A DNA stretch of 64,000 nucleotides from JADJPO01 sp963825645 (GTDB lineage: Bacteria > Actinomycetota > Actinomycetes > Actinomycetales > Kineosporiaceae): assembly GCA_963825645.1 (NCBI GenBank), contig CAWGTT010000002.1:310001-374000 (forward strand). The letters are read 5' to 3'. Under the pieces are notes generated by a model. That model saw nothing but the letters and a program-made list of their open reading frames with translations. It had not been told where the DNA came from and made no database searches. Shown in pieces: positions 17,512-27,022 of this stretch. The first letter of the stretch is position 1; each line of letters begins with the position of its first letter. Position numbers and translations under genes: made by a program.

Positions 17512-17563
17512 ACCGGCTGCGCGGGTTTCGCGGGCACGCTGGCGGCAACCGATGGAGGACCCC

Positions 17564-19066
17564 ATGGCGCCTTTCTCCCTCATGCGCGGTCGGCGAGCCC
17601 TCGGCGCAACCCTGTTCGCGGCCGCAGCGATCGCGGCCGTCTCCGGCTGCTCGGCCGGCACCACGAAGGCGGGCGCAACCAGCGCGGCCCCGTCCGGCGT
17701 GGTGCGACTGCGCTTCGCCTCCGGTGAGTCACAGGTCTACGACCTGTCCTTCACCCGGCGTCTGGCGGCGCTGTCCGGCGGGCGGGTCACGGCCGAGCCC
17801 GTGACCTACGACGCTCGGTCCACCACAATCGATGTCGAGATCATCAAGGACCTGCGGGCGGGCAAGCTGGACGTCGCCGATGTGGCCGCCCGCGCGTGGC
17901 CGACCCAGGGTGTCGACGGGTTCACCCCGTACCAGGCACCGTTCCTGGTCACCAGCCGGGCGTTGCTCGATCAGGCCGTGCAGGCGCCGGTGTCGTCCGA
18001 TGCCCTGAAGTCGTTGGATCCGATCGGGGTCACCGGGCTGGCGCTGGTGCCGCGCGGCATTCGGTACGTGTTCAGCACGCGCCCGCTGCGAACGCCCGCT
18101 GACTTCGCGGGTGCCGTGATCCGGTTCAACGCCGATCCGCTGGGCAGCGACGTGATCACCGCCCTGGGCGGGAAGGCGGACACCACCACGGCGTCCGGGC
18201 CGCCGTCCAGCAAGGCCCTCGAGGCGGGCACGCTGAGCGGGATCGAGACCGACGTCCAGAGCGCCGTCGTCAACGGCTACCTGAAGGTGGCGCCCTATGT
18301 GCTCACCGGCGCTCCGCTGTACGCGAAGACCACCACATTCGTGGCGTCGGCGGCGGCGCTGAAGAGGCTGAGCCCACAGGAGGCGGACTGGGTCCGGCAG
18401 GCCGCGGAGCAAGCCGCCGCCGAGGCATCCAAGGACCTCAACGAGCGCAACCTCTGGCCGGGCGCCTGCGCCGCCGGGGCCAAACCGGTGCCGGTGAGCG
18501 CCGAGCAGCTCGACGCCCTGCGGGCCGCTACGGAGGGGATCTACCGCCGGATCGGCGCCGACCCAGGGCCCACCCTGACGCTCGACCGGCTCGGCCGGCT
18601 CGCCACGCAGGTCCCACGCAGCGACCCCTGGGTGCGCTGCGACGCCCAGGACGTCCCCGCGGACACCACCCCGATCGACGGCACGTACACCACGCACGTG
18701 ACGCCCGCCCAGGTGCAGGCGGGCGGCGACTGCATGATCTGCGGCAACGACGGTGACTACACCATCCTGATCGGCCACGGCCGCTACGCGATTCTGCACC
18801 CCACGCCGCCGGACGCCGACCCCAACGAACCGAGCGTCGCCTTCATCGCGGCCTGGGGACGCGAAGACCCGATCGAGATCGGCTCCTACGTGATCACCGG
18901 AGACCGCGCGCTATTCCGCCCACAGAGCAACCTCCAGTTCATCCCGGGCGGCGACGCCACCGCGGTCTACTCCTTCGCCGCCTTCCGCGGCACCCTGCGC
19001 TGGACCGCCGTCTCGGGCAACACCTGGGAGGTCTTCACGGCGAACCCGTGGACCCGGGCCGGCTGA
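17564..19066 (+). CDS. TRAP/DctP-type solute-binding lipoprotein with C-terminal domain (SBP3)
   Basis: A 500-residue lipoprotein. The ATG at 17564 has GGAGGA 4 bases before it; the frame is open far upstream but that part is antisense to HK3. Signal LGATLFAAAAIAAVSGC ends in a lipobox. The DctP fold is clear: VVRLRFASGES, LSGGRVTAEP, KLDVADVAARAW, ALVPRGIRYVFSTRPLRTPADF, KALEAGTLSGIETDVQSAVVN. The C-terminal ~130 residues (IDGTYTTHVTPAQV, GHGRYAILHP, GSYVITGDRALF, FRGTLRWTAVSGNTW) look like a remote version of the domain in SBP1 and SBP2. No permease accompanies it. It is divergent from the HK3 string and overlaps the convergent kinase HK-B2 by 32 bases. Confidence 0.85.
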   Translation: MAPFSLMRGRRALGATLFAAAAIAAVSGCSAGTTKAGATSAAPSGVVRLRFASGESQVYDLSFTRRLAALSGGRVTAEPVTYDARSTTIDVEIIKDLRAGKLDVADVAARAWPTQGVDGFTPYQAPFLVTSRALLDQAVQAPVSSDALKSLDPIGVTGLALVPRGIRYVFSTRPLRTPADFAGAVIRFNADPLGSDVITALGGKADTTTASGPPSSKALEAGTLSGIETDVQSAVVNGYLKVAPYVLTGAPLYAKTTTFVASAAALKRLSPQEADWVRQAAEQAAAEASKDLNERNLWPGACAAGAKPVPVSAEQLDALRAATEGIYRRIGADPGPTLTLDRLGRLATQVPRSDPWVRCDAQDVPADTTPIDGTYTTHVTPAQVQAGGDCMICGNDGDYTILIGHGRYAILHPTPPDADPNEPSVAFIAAWGREDPIEIGSYVITGDRALFRPQSNLQFIPGGDATAVYSFAAFRGTLRWTAVSGNTWEVFTANPWTRAG

Positions 19067-20667
19067 ACGGCAGCTCCGCCCGCACCACGGTGCCACCGTC
19101 CGGGCCAGGGCTCACAGTCAGGTGCCCGCCCACCTCGGCAGCCCGTAACCCGCAGGCCGGACAGCCCGCGGCCGGCCGGGTCGGCGCCACCGATCCCGTC
19201 ATCGACCACCTCGACGACGACACGGTCGCCGTCGCATCCGGCCGTCAACCGCAGCCGCGCGGCACCGGCATGACGCAGAGCATTGGTCAGTCCCTCCGCC
19301 GCCACGAACCAGGCGACCTGCGCGACCCCCACGCCGGCCCGTCCGGTCAGTGCGGCATCGAGGCCACCGTCGATCTGCGCCGACGCCCCCGCGGACGACG
19401 CCAGATCGGCCAGGACCGCGGCCGGCCCGCGGCGAGCGAGCAGCAGGGCGAGATCGCCGTGAACGGTGGCGGCAAGCTCCTGGTACGCCGCCACGGCCTG
19501 GTCCGCAGCCTGGTGCAGGGTCCGCTCCACCTCCTCCGGCAGGCTCCCGGAGGCAACCGCCGCCGTCTCCAACACCGACATCGCTCGCGCCAACGACCGG
19601 CCCGGACCCTCGTCCACGCTCCGCGCGAACCGGCGCCGCTCGGCGTCCTCGGCGGCCACCAGCCGCCGCCTCGACTCGGCCAGCTCCGCCGCCTGGGTGG
19701 CGGCAGCCGCGGCTGCCTGCAACCGGCGAGCCAGCAACGCGGCCACCGCCGCGACCGCCGCCCGCACCCTCGGGTCCTCGAGAGCCGCCGCGGCGTGCTC
19801 CAGACCCACCGAGACACCGAGCGCTGACCCTGCGGGGTCGTCCATCACGGTGATCACCCGGCCGGGCGGCGGCGGGCCGCCGGGGCGACCCGCGACGTCG
19901 ACGAGCGGCGACCCCGGCGCCAACCGGTAGAGCAGCCGTGCCTGCGGATCGCCGAGCGCGTCCGCGAGGAGCTGCTGGTGCGACCGAGCATCCCGGCTGC
20001 GCCCGAGATCGATCACCAACCGCGCGACGTCGCCCCGCCGGGTCAGCGGGCCCGGCCGCGCCAGCACCAAGGCGCTGCCACAGAGAACGACCACCCCGGA
20101 GATCACCAGATCAGGACGTGGAAGGGGCCGGTCGACGAGCTGCAGCACCGCGACCAGCACCGTCGCCAGGCCCAGAACCACCGCAGCGAACCGGACCCCG
20201 CGCAGCCGCGGCCACACCACGGCGCCGGGAGCGGCGACCGCGGCGAGAGCGACTCCGGCGACCGCCGTCACGCGCGGATCGGCCGCGATCACCGGGGCCA
20301 CCGCGCGGACCGCCACCAGCGCCAGCACGCCGCGTGCCGGCAGGGACGCCGGCCACCGGCGGGGAGCGGCCAGCAGGGCACAGGCCAACGGCGCCAGCCA
20401 CGCCGTGGCCAGCTGGGCGGCGACGTGACCCGCCGCCGTGTCCAGCGCCCCCCAGGTCGCGCCGAACCACAGCACCGCCGCCGCAGCGCACCACCACCGG
20501 CACGCGCGGCTCACATGAGCCCAGCCCGCGGCGACCAGCAGCGACCAGCCCGCCGCGAGGTCCAGCGCCGCGACATCGACCGGGACACCGGCGCGCACCG
20601 TCACGATCTCGGTGGCCAGGCCCGCACCCGCCGCCGATGCGATCCCCGCGGCCCTCAACCAGCCCAT
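19035..20667 (-). pseudogene. Histidine-kinase-like ATPase with Asp in place of His (HK-B2), C-terminal frameshift
   Basis: About 540 residues. Residues 1-205 contain multiple membrane segments (LLVAAGWAH, LAPLACALLA, AAVVLGLATVLVAVLQLV). The H-box region reads AERRRFARSVDEGPGRSL, so Asp352 stands where His is expected. The ATPase is well preserved: FVAAEGLTNALRHAG and VVDDGIGGADPAGRGLSGL. After GLSGLRVT the frame breaks at CCC 19142-19144 (plus strand); in the other frame AAEVGGHLTVSPGPDGGTVV and ELPFSRPG complete a normal kinase end at 19035. Removing one G restores it, so this may be a sequencing error and the gene intact. It is the same type as HK-B1: ATPase without His. Confidence 0.78.
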
Positions 20668-20761
20668 GCTCGGCCCCCGTCATCGGGTTGCCAGAACAGT
20701 ACGGCGCCGCCGCGCCGCCCAGTCCCCGGTCACCGGACTACCTGGCCAACCCCCGGCCGCT

Positions 20762-20777
20762 TCAGGGATACCCCTCT
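20762..20777. promoter_or_regulatory. Weak copy of the 16-bp repeat upstream of HK-B2
   Basis: TCAGGGATACCCCTCT has the TCAGGG arm and a partly matching second arm. It lies 95 bases upstream of the HK-B2 start, between the kinase and the IS630 element. The match is weaker than at the other sites. Confidence 0.25.
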
Positions 20778-20820
20778 TCACCGAGCGCCCTGGGACGCGG
20801 CAGCGTGAACGCCGAACCTC

Positions 20821-21912
20821 CTAGTGTCCCGCGCCTTTGATTCGTTGCATTAGTCGTCCGAGGGATTCGAGGATCTGTTCGGCGGTCTTGGTCCAGATGA
20901 ACGGCTTGGGGGCCTCGTTCCAGTCGCGGATCCAGGCGCGCAGGTCGGCTTCGAGGGCCTGGACGCTGCGGTGGTCGCCGCGTTGGAGCAGGTCGGTGGT
21001 CAGGTAGGCGAACCAGCGTTCCACCTGGTTGATCCAACTCGAGTACGTCGGGGTGTAGTGGATGTGGAACCGGGGATGGCGTGTCAGCCAGGCCCTGACG
21101 GTGGGGTGCTTGTGGGTGCCGTAGTTGTCGCAGACCAGGTGCACGTCCAGATGGTCGGGGACCTCAGCGTCGATCTTGGCGAGGAACTTGCGGAACTCGA
21201 TAGCCCGGTGGCGGCGGTGGACCGAGGAGATCACCGTGCCGTCGGCGGTGTTGAACGCCGCGAACAGGGTGGTCACCCCGTGCCGGACGTAGTCGTGGGT
21301 GCGCTTCTCGGGCATGCCGGGCATCATCGGGAACGCCGGCTGGGACCGGGCCAGGGCCTGCACCTGGCTCTTCTCGTCCACGCACAGCACCACCGCCCCG
21401 TCCGGGGGGTTGAGATACAGGCCGACGACGTCGAAGACCTTCTCCACGAACAACGGGTCGTTGGACAGCTTGAACCCATCCGTGCGGTGGGGTTTGAGGT
21501 CGAACGCCTTCCAGATCCGCCCGATCGTCGACGGTGACAGCCCGCTGCGCTGGGCCATCTTCGCCCGCGACCAGTGCGTGGCGTTCTTCGGCGTGGACTC
21601 CAGTGTGGCCACCACCACGTCCTCGACCTGATCGGCGGCGATCAACGGTGGACGCCCCGGCCGGGGCTCGTCGGCCAACCCGTCCAACCGCGACTCCACG
21701 AACCGGCGCCGCCACTTGCCCACCGTCGGCGCCGAGACCCCTTCCCGGGCCGCGACCTGCTTGTTGTCCAACCCGTCCGCGCAGCCCAGCACGATCCGCG
21801 ACCGCAACGCCAACGCCTGCGCCGACGACCGGCGCCGCGCCCACCGCGTCAGCTGCTCGCGCTCCTCGGAGGTCAACTCCAACACGGCCTTTGGGCGTCC
21901 GGTACGTGGCAT
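20821..21912 (-). CDS. IS630-family transposase
   Basis: A full-length 363-residue transposase. An N-terminal helix-turn-helix (LDNKQVAAREGVSAPTVGKW) and second HTH (AQRSGLSPSTIGRIW) precede the DDE domain: VVLCVDEKSQ (first Asp), HLVCDNYGTHK (second Asp) and SSWINQVERWF (Glu). No disruption is seen, so the element may be active. Confidence 0.93.
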   Translation of the reverse strand: MPRTGRPKAVLELTSEEREQLTRWARRRSSAQALALRSRIVLGCADGLDNKQVAAREGVSAPTVGKWRRRFVESRLDGLADEPRPGRPPLIAADQVEDVVVATLESTPKNATHWSRAKMAQRSGLSPSTIGRIWKAFDLKPHRTDGFKLSNDPLFVEKVFDVVGLYLNPPDGAVVLCVDEKSQVQALARSQPAFPMMPGMPEKRTHDYVRHGVTTLFAAFNTADGTVISSVHRRHRAIEFRKFLAKIDAEVPDHLDVHLVCDNYGTHKHPTVRAWLTRHPRFHIHYTPTYSSWINQVERWFAYLTTDLLQRGDHRSVQALEADLRAWIRDWNEAPKPFIWTKTAEQILESLGRLMQRIKGAGH

Positions 21913-21959
21913 ACCACCAGTCTACGACTTAGGCAACGAATTAACGGCGCACGACACTA
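20822..21959 (-). mobile_element. IS630-family insertion sequence, complete, with TA target
   Basis: Imperfect inverted ends of about 27 bp: left from 20822 (TAGTGTCCCGCGCCTTTGAT) and right, inverted, from 21959 (TAGTGTCGTGCGCCGTTAAT), each continuing TCGTTGC. Both ends begin with TA, as expected for IS630 insertion at TA. The right end is 2 bases from the ribosome binding site of the beta-helix gene, so the element has replaced that gene's upstream region. Confidence 0.85.
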
Positions 21960-21973
21960 GCAGGAGTGAACTC

Positions 21974-23753
21974 ATGAGAATGCCGCCGCTCCGAGGCCGT
22001 GCCACGATCCTGCTCACCGCACTGCTCGCCGGGCTTCTCGCCCTCGGCGCGAGCGCGACTGCAGCGACCGCCGGGACGGCGTGCATCGACGTCCGGGGCC
22101 AGTGCTACCCGACGCTCGACCAGGCAGTGCAGTCGGCCCGGGACGGCGACACGGTCCGGATCCCGGCGGGGCGCTTCGCCGGTGGGGTCACCGTGACCTC
22201 CAGCATCACCCTGCTCGGGGCGGGAGCGAAAAAGACAGTCATCGCCGGCGGCGGCCCGGTCCTGACCATCGGCACCTTCGGCGCAGAGAGCGAGCCCACC
22301 GTAGGCATCTCGCGGGTCACCATCACCGGGGGGATCGCGCACTCCAGCCCAGTCTCGGTGCCGTTCACCGGCCAGGCGTCCGTGATCGCCAGCGGTGGCG
22401 GCCTGGAGATCCCGCCGTCCGCGAGCTTCGGTGGGGCCACGGTCACCATCTCCGACAGCGTGATCCGCGGCAACCTGGTCTCGCCGGAGCGGACCCTGAG
22501 CCCCGACGTCGATCAGGAGCAGTTCTGGCCTCGGTGCCCGGACGCGTTCTGCCCGTTCGCCGGCGCGTTTGGCGGCGGGATCGACAACTGGGGGACGCTG
22601 ACTCTGCTGCGCACGGCCGTGGCCGGCAACCACGCGGTCGGGGCACTGACCTCCGACGCCGACGGTGGCGGCGTGTTCAACCACGGAACGCTCACCGTGG
22701 ACCACTCGGCGATCACCGGCAACCACGCCGTCGCGGTGGCACCCAACGGGCGCTTCGCCGAGGGCGGGGGGATCTTCAGCGACAGCCACAGCACGCTGAC
22801 GGTGGAGCGCAGCTCGGTCTCCGGCAACACCGTGCGACTGGAGAACGGATTTCCCTACCAGCTGCCCGACGGGACGACGATCGACACCCTGGCGAACAGC
22901 GGCGGCGTCCACGTCGGTGACGACGTGACGGTCACCATCGACGGGTCAGCGATCGACGACAACGACCTGACGTTCATCAGCCTGCTGGGCCAATGGGGTG
23001 TCATCAACTCCGGCCTGCAGGTGGGCCTGAGCTCGTTGACCCTGCACGACACCAGCGTCAGCCGCAACCGCCTGTCCGCCAGCGTCGCCACCACAGCCGA
23101 CTCCGGGCCGCTCGGTGGCGCGATGGAATGGGACTACCGCGCGACGATCACCGGGTTGCGTGCGACCAGGGAACACCTCGACCGTCCAGTCGGCCCATGG
23201 CGCGGCGGGGATCGCGGCCACCGTGGCGTCGCTGCCCATCCTGGAAGGGGTCGACCCCGGGCCGTCGACGATGAGCGACAGCCTCATCTCCGGAAACCGG
23301 GTGACCGCGATCAGCCCCGACGGGCCGGTCTCCGTGGTCGGCGCCGGCCTGGTCAACGATGGGACGCTACGCCTGGACCGGGTCGTCGTCAGCAACAACG
23401 TGGGCGTGGGACAAGGTCCGACGGGACTGCTTCAGGGCGGCGGAATCTGGAACGGTGCCGCGTTCGGGTTCACGCCGCAACCGCCCAGCCGGCTGACGCT
23501 GAGCCACGCCATCATCACCGGCAACCGGCTCACCGCCGCCCCCGCCGAGGGCGGCGGTCTCTACACCGAAGTGCCGGTCACCCGCAGCGCCACCGTGATC
23601 GCAGCGAACCGCCCCGACCAGTGCCAGGGCTGCGACCTCGCGCCGGCCGGCGCCTCCACGAAAGCAGGGTCTCTGCGCACCAGGCCCGGGACCCGCATCC
23701 ACACCGGCGCTCTCGGCCCCGCACTCGTCCTCGGACCCAAGGAAAAGGGATGA
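21974..23753 (+). pseudogene. Secreted right-handed parallel beta-helix protein, frameshifted
   Basis: The start at 21974 has CAGGAG 7 bases upstream. Signal peptide ILLTALLAGLLALGASATAATAG. Then CIDVRGQCYPTLDQAVQSA and DGDTVRIPAG, the classic opening of polymorphic-membrane/pectate-lyase-like helices, followed by repeated turns such as VTISDSVIRGN, GGGIDNWGTLTL, GGGVFNHGTLTVDHSAITGN and GGGIFSDSHSTLTV. The frame changes at GGG 23169-23171, continuing in the other frame as NTSTVQSAHGAAG, GTLRLDRVVVSNN and GGGLYTEVPV to a stop at 23751-23753. One base would make it whole (about 593 residues). Its stop overlaps the next gene's ATG (ATGA). Likely a surface or secreted adhesin or polysaccharide-binding protein. 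Confidence 0.8.
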
Positions 23754-26191
23754 CCATGAAGCGGCTCGCGATCCTGAGTGCACTGCTGACCCTCTCGCTC
23801 GCCGGCGCGCTCACTCCTGCCGCGGCAGCGCCCGGCTCATCGCGCGGGCACGATTCGCCGCGCCGCCCGGCCTTCGGTTCCAGGCAGAACGGCCCGTCCG
23901 CACTCGCCCCGGGAGCGAAAGCCCAGACCGCCAAGCCGGATCGACGCGGCTCCGCCCCACCCGGGTTCGGCTCGGCGTTGGTCGGCTCGGCCCCCGCGGG
24001 CAACAGCTCGTCCGCGGTCGCCGTCGACCCGGCCAACCAGACGATCTACGTGGCGAACGGGAACAACGCCAACGGCCCCTTCTCGCGCGGGAACACGGTG
24101 TCGGTGATCGACGGCCGCCACTGCAACGCCCGCTCCGTCGCCCAATGCAAGGGCCCGTGGCCGACCGTGACGGTCGGGAACGAGCCGAGCACCCTGACCG
24201 TCGACCCGGCGACCCACACCGTGTACGTCACCAACGTCGACGACAACACCGTCTCCGTGATCAACGGCGCGACCTGCAACGGTCGAGTCACCACCGGCTG
24301 TGGGCAGACGCCCGCGACGGTTCCGGTCGGTTCGGCCCCGATCGGGGTCTTCGCGGATGAGGCGAACCACACCGTGTACGTGGGGAACTTCAACGACGGA
24401 ACCGTCTCGATGATCGACAGCGCCACCTGCAACGGGACACGGACCGCTGAGTGCCCGACCAGCCCGCCGCCGACGGTCCAGGTCAGTGACGGTCCCGGTG
24501 ACGTCGACGTGAACCAGGTGACCCACACCGCCTACGTCGCCACCCTCACCGGGCTGGCTGCGTTCGACACCCGCACCTGCAACGCCACCACCCAGACCGG
24601 CTGCGGCCAGGTCGGGATCTTCACCTTGTGCACGTCCTGCTTCGGGCCGTTCTCAGCGAAGGTGGACCCGGCGACGAACACGATCTACGAAGGCGACGGA
24701 GACACCTCGGTTGCCGCGATCGACGGGCGCGCCTGCAACGCCGCCAACCTGGCCGGCTGCGCCACGGCGCCGTTCGGAACCGTCACCCTGCCCAATCCGT
24801 TGTTCGAGCACATCCTCTGGATCGCGGTCGACACGCCGCTGCACAGCGTCTATGTCCTGCTCCACAAGGACGACCTCGCGGTCGTGATCGACACGAACAT
24901 CTGCAACGGAGCCCACGTGGCGGGGTGCGCCTCACTGGACCCACCGGGGATCCACACCGGAGCCAACCCACAGTCGATCTCCCTCGACCCACGCACCCAC
25001 ACTCTGTACGTGGCCAACCAGGTGGACAACACCGTCTCGGTCATCGACGGCTCACGCTGCAGCGCCAAGGTGACCTTCGGGTGCCGCAACCGCCCGCCCA
25101 GCGCAGCAGTGTCCGGGGCGGGAGGCGTCGCCGTCGACGAGGCAGTCCACACCGCCTACGTCACCTCTGACCCGAACACCGTCGCGATGATCGACACGCG
25201 ACGCTGTAACGTCTCCCACGCCGGGGGCTGCGCTCAGGCGCCGCCGACGGTCACCGTCGGCGACTTCCCGGCCGCGATCACGGTGGATGGCTCGACCGAC
25301 ACCGTCTACGTGGCCGACTACGGCGCGGGGAGCACCGGCAGCGTAACGGTGCTCGACACCCGGACGTGCAACGCCCACCCCTCGGGCTGCACCGCCACCG
25401 CGACCCTCCAGGTGCCGGCCGGCCACCCGACGGACATCGCGGTCAACACCACCACCGACACCATCTACGTCGCGACGGCCACCGACTCCGGCACAGACGT
25501 CATCTCGGTCTTCAACGGAGCCACCTGCAACGCGGGGACGACGACGGGCTGCAGCCAGACACCGGCTCTGATGATCGTCGGCCCCTCGACCGGCTGCTCT
25601 TACCTCGCCATCGCTGTCAACGAGGCCACCAACACGATCTACGCGACGGACACCGACCAGTGCAGCGTGCCGTACCTGGGCGACAGCGTGTACGTCTACG
25701 ACGGGGCCACCTGCCAGGCGACCGACACGACCGCGTGCGGCAATGCCCGCGCCACCGTCACCGCAGGGTTCAACCCCTACGGAATCGCCGTCGACCAGGG
25801 CACGAACACCGTCTACGCGCCCCTGAACGCCGACGGCGAGCACGCCGGCAGTGTCGCCGTGATCAACGGCGCCACCTGCAACGGCTCGACCACCTCCGGC
25901 TGCGGGCAAACGCCGTCCCTCACGCCGGCCGGATTCGGCTCGCTCGCAGCAGCTGTCGACCCGTCGACCCACCAGGTGTACGTGACGAACATCCAAGACA
26001 CCAGCGTGTCGGTGATCGACGGCAAGCACTGCAACGGCACCACCGCGAACGGCTGCCGCCGGGCGGGCGGCAAGCTCCCCGTCGACGACTACCCCGGCTT
26101 TATCGCGGTCGACCCCAGCGTCGGCACCGCCTACGTGACGAGCGGCGTCATGGGGACCGTCAGCGTTGTACCGCTCAGTCGTGCGAGGTGA
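23750..26191 (+). CDS. Secreted YVTN-type beta-propeller protein with cysteine-paired repeats
   Basis: An 813-residue secreted protein starting MTMKRLAILS, with signal LSALLTLSLAGALTPAAA. After a Pro/Arg-rich stretch it is built of about 14 repeats of roughly 45-50 residues. Each has AVDPATHTVYVTN, DNTVSVIDG, a CN... / ...GC cysteine pair and PPTVTVG. The paired Cys in each repeat (for example ATCNGRVTTGCGQTP) suggest one disulfide per blade, stabilising two stacked propellers outside the cell. YVTN propellers are common in surface proteins; no enzyme signature is seen. Translation is coupled to the beta-helix gene, suggesting a common surface function. Confidence 0.88.
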   Translation: MTMKRLAILSALLTLSLAGALTPAAAAPGSSRGHDSPRRPAFGSRQNGPSALAPGAKAQTAKPDRRGSAPPGFGSALVGSAPAGNSSSAVAVDPANQTIYVANGNNANGPFSRGNTVSVIDGRHCNARSVAQCKGPWPTVTVGNEPSTLTVDPATHTVYVTNVDDNTVSVINGATCNGRVTTGCGQTPATVPVGSAPIGVFADEANHTVYVGNFNDGTVSMIDSATCNGTRTAECPTSPPPTVQVSDGPGDVDVNQVTHTAYVATLTGLAAFDTRTCNATTQTGCGQVGIFTLCTSCFGPFSAKVDPATNTIYEGDGDTSVAAIDGRACNAANLAGCATAPFGTVTLPNPLFEHILWIAVDTPLHSVYVLLHKDDLAVVIDTNICNGAHVAGCASLDPPGIHTGANPQSISLDPRTHTLYVANQVDNTVSVIDGSRCSAKVTFGCRNRPPSAAVSGAGGVAVDEAVHTAYVTSDPNTVAMIDTRRCNVSHAGGCAQAPPTVTVGDFPAAITVDGSTDTVYVADYGAGSTGSVTVLDTRTCNAHPSGCTATATLQVPAGHPTDIAVNTTTDTIYVATATDSGTDVISVFNGATCNAGTTTGCSQTPALMIVGPSTGCSYLAIAVNEATNTIYATDTDQCSVPYLGDSVYVYDGATCQATDTTACGNARATVTAGFNPYGIAVDQGTNTVYAPLNADGEHAGSVAVINGATCNGSTTSGCGQTPSLTPAGFGSLAAAVDPSTHQVYVTNIQDTSVSVIDGKHCNGTTANGCRRAGGKLPVDDYPGFIAVDPSVGTAYVTSGVMGTVSVVPLSRAR

Positions 26192-26369
26192 AGAGGAGCG
26201 CCGGTCTGCAATGCGCGTTCTTCGGCCAGAGAGATGGGCCGTCCCGCACCCAAGCGTTTCCGGCGCCATGCCTGGGATGAGGTGATCCGGTGGTCTGGTC
26301 GCGCACATCATCATCCGGGAAGACCTCGCAGCGGCCGGCACAACGGACGAGGCCACCGACCCGATCGCA

Positions 26370-26660
26370 ACAACCTCGCCGGCACCTACCAGACGGCCGG
26401 GGACCTGGCCCGCGCGATCCCCCCGTACCAGCAGACCCTCACCGACAGCGACCGGGTCCTCGGCCCCGACCACCCCGACACCCTGGGCTCGCGCAACAGC
26501 CTCGCCTCCGCCTACCTCCGCCTATTGGGCGGCCGACCGCAAACCGGAGGCCCGCCTGATGTTCGAGGAGGCGACTGCGCGACGCCTGTTCGGCCCGACG
26601 CATCAGGTCACCCGGGCGCTCGAAGCGAACTGCGAGGCAGCCCGACGGCACGGCACCTGA
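26370..26660 (+). pseudogene. Remnant of a tetratricopeptide-repeat protein
   Basis: NNLAGTYQTAGDLARAIPPY and VLGPDHPDTLGSRNSLASAY are typical TPR units of the actinobacterial NB-ARC/TPR family. The frame then shifts near 26520, and the other frame gives EARLMFEEATARRL, FGPTHQVTRALEANCEAARR and a stop at 26660. No start codon or N-terminal domain is present. The surrounding 26192-26370 shows nothing else. Confidence 0.65.
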
Positions 26661-26718
26661 TACCGGTGACCGGTCAGCGTCGCAGCGGCGGGACCGCCGT
26701 GTGGGAGCTGGCCTGTAC

Positions 26719-26821
26719 AGCAATCACTGACCGTCGCCGGCAGCCTGTGGCTGTCCACGCCACATCCACGCCAAACTGAAGGCAAATAGGCAATTGCCGC
26801 CGCATCGTCGCAGGTCAACGC
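26719..26821. repeat. Dispersed ~100-bp repeat, copy A
   Basis: Contains CAATCACTGACCGT, then TGTGGCTGTCCACGCCACAT and CCACGCCAAAC, ending CCGCATCGTCGCAGGTCAAC. Similar blocks occur at about 40707-40813 and 44475-44556, a short piece at 26967-27000, and the end block at 44022-44043. All copies are next to integrase, att-like or IS sequence, so they are probably integration-site arms. Confidence 0.6.
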
Positions 26822-26847
26822 TGCGAAGACCCCGGACGGGCCTCCTG

Positions 26848-26893
26848 CTGAGAATCGGAAGGTCGGCGGTTCGACCCCGCCCCTGGCCACCAG
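26848..26893 (+). repeat. tRNA 3'-end fragment, putative attachment site (left)
   Basis: The 43 bases 26848-26890 are identical to 44068-44110. They contain a T arm (GGCGG TTCGACC CCGCC), an acceptor strand CCTGGCC, discriminator A and, only at this copy, the CCA end (26891-26893 completes ACCA). No matching 5' half is present upstream, so this is a tRNA 3' fragment as left by integrase-mediated insertion, not a functional tRNA gene. An integrase remnant begins 130 bases to the right. Confidence 0.75.
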
Positions 26894-27022
26894 CGAAAAC
26901 GGCACCTGACCTGGGGTTTCGGCACTTCTGAGTTGATCGTTCTGGTCCAGCCGTCTATGGCTTCCGATGGACATCCATGGCTGTCCACGCCACATACGCG
27001 CCACGGTTTGGTGCCGCCGCAG

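Noticed and set aside
16661..17563. In-frame N-terminal extension of SBP3 by about 300 residues
   Set aside because: It is antisense to kinase HK3, and a GGAGGA plus a lipoprotein signal define the start at 17564.
26848..26893. A functional tRNA gene
   Set aside because: Only the 3' half is present; no 5' acceptor strand or D arm pairs with it upstream.
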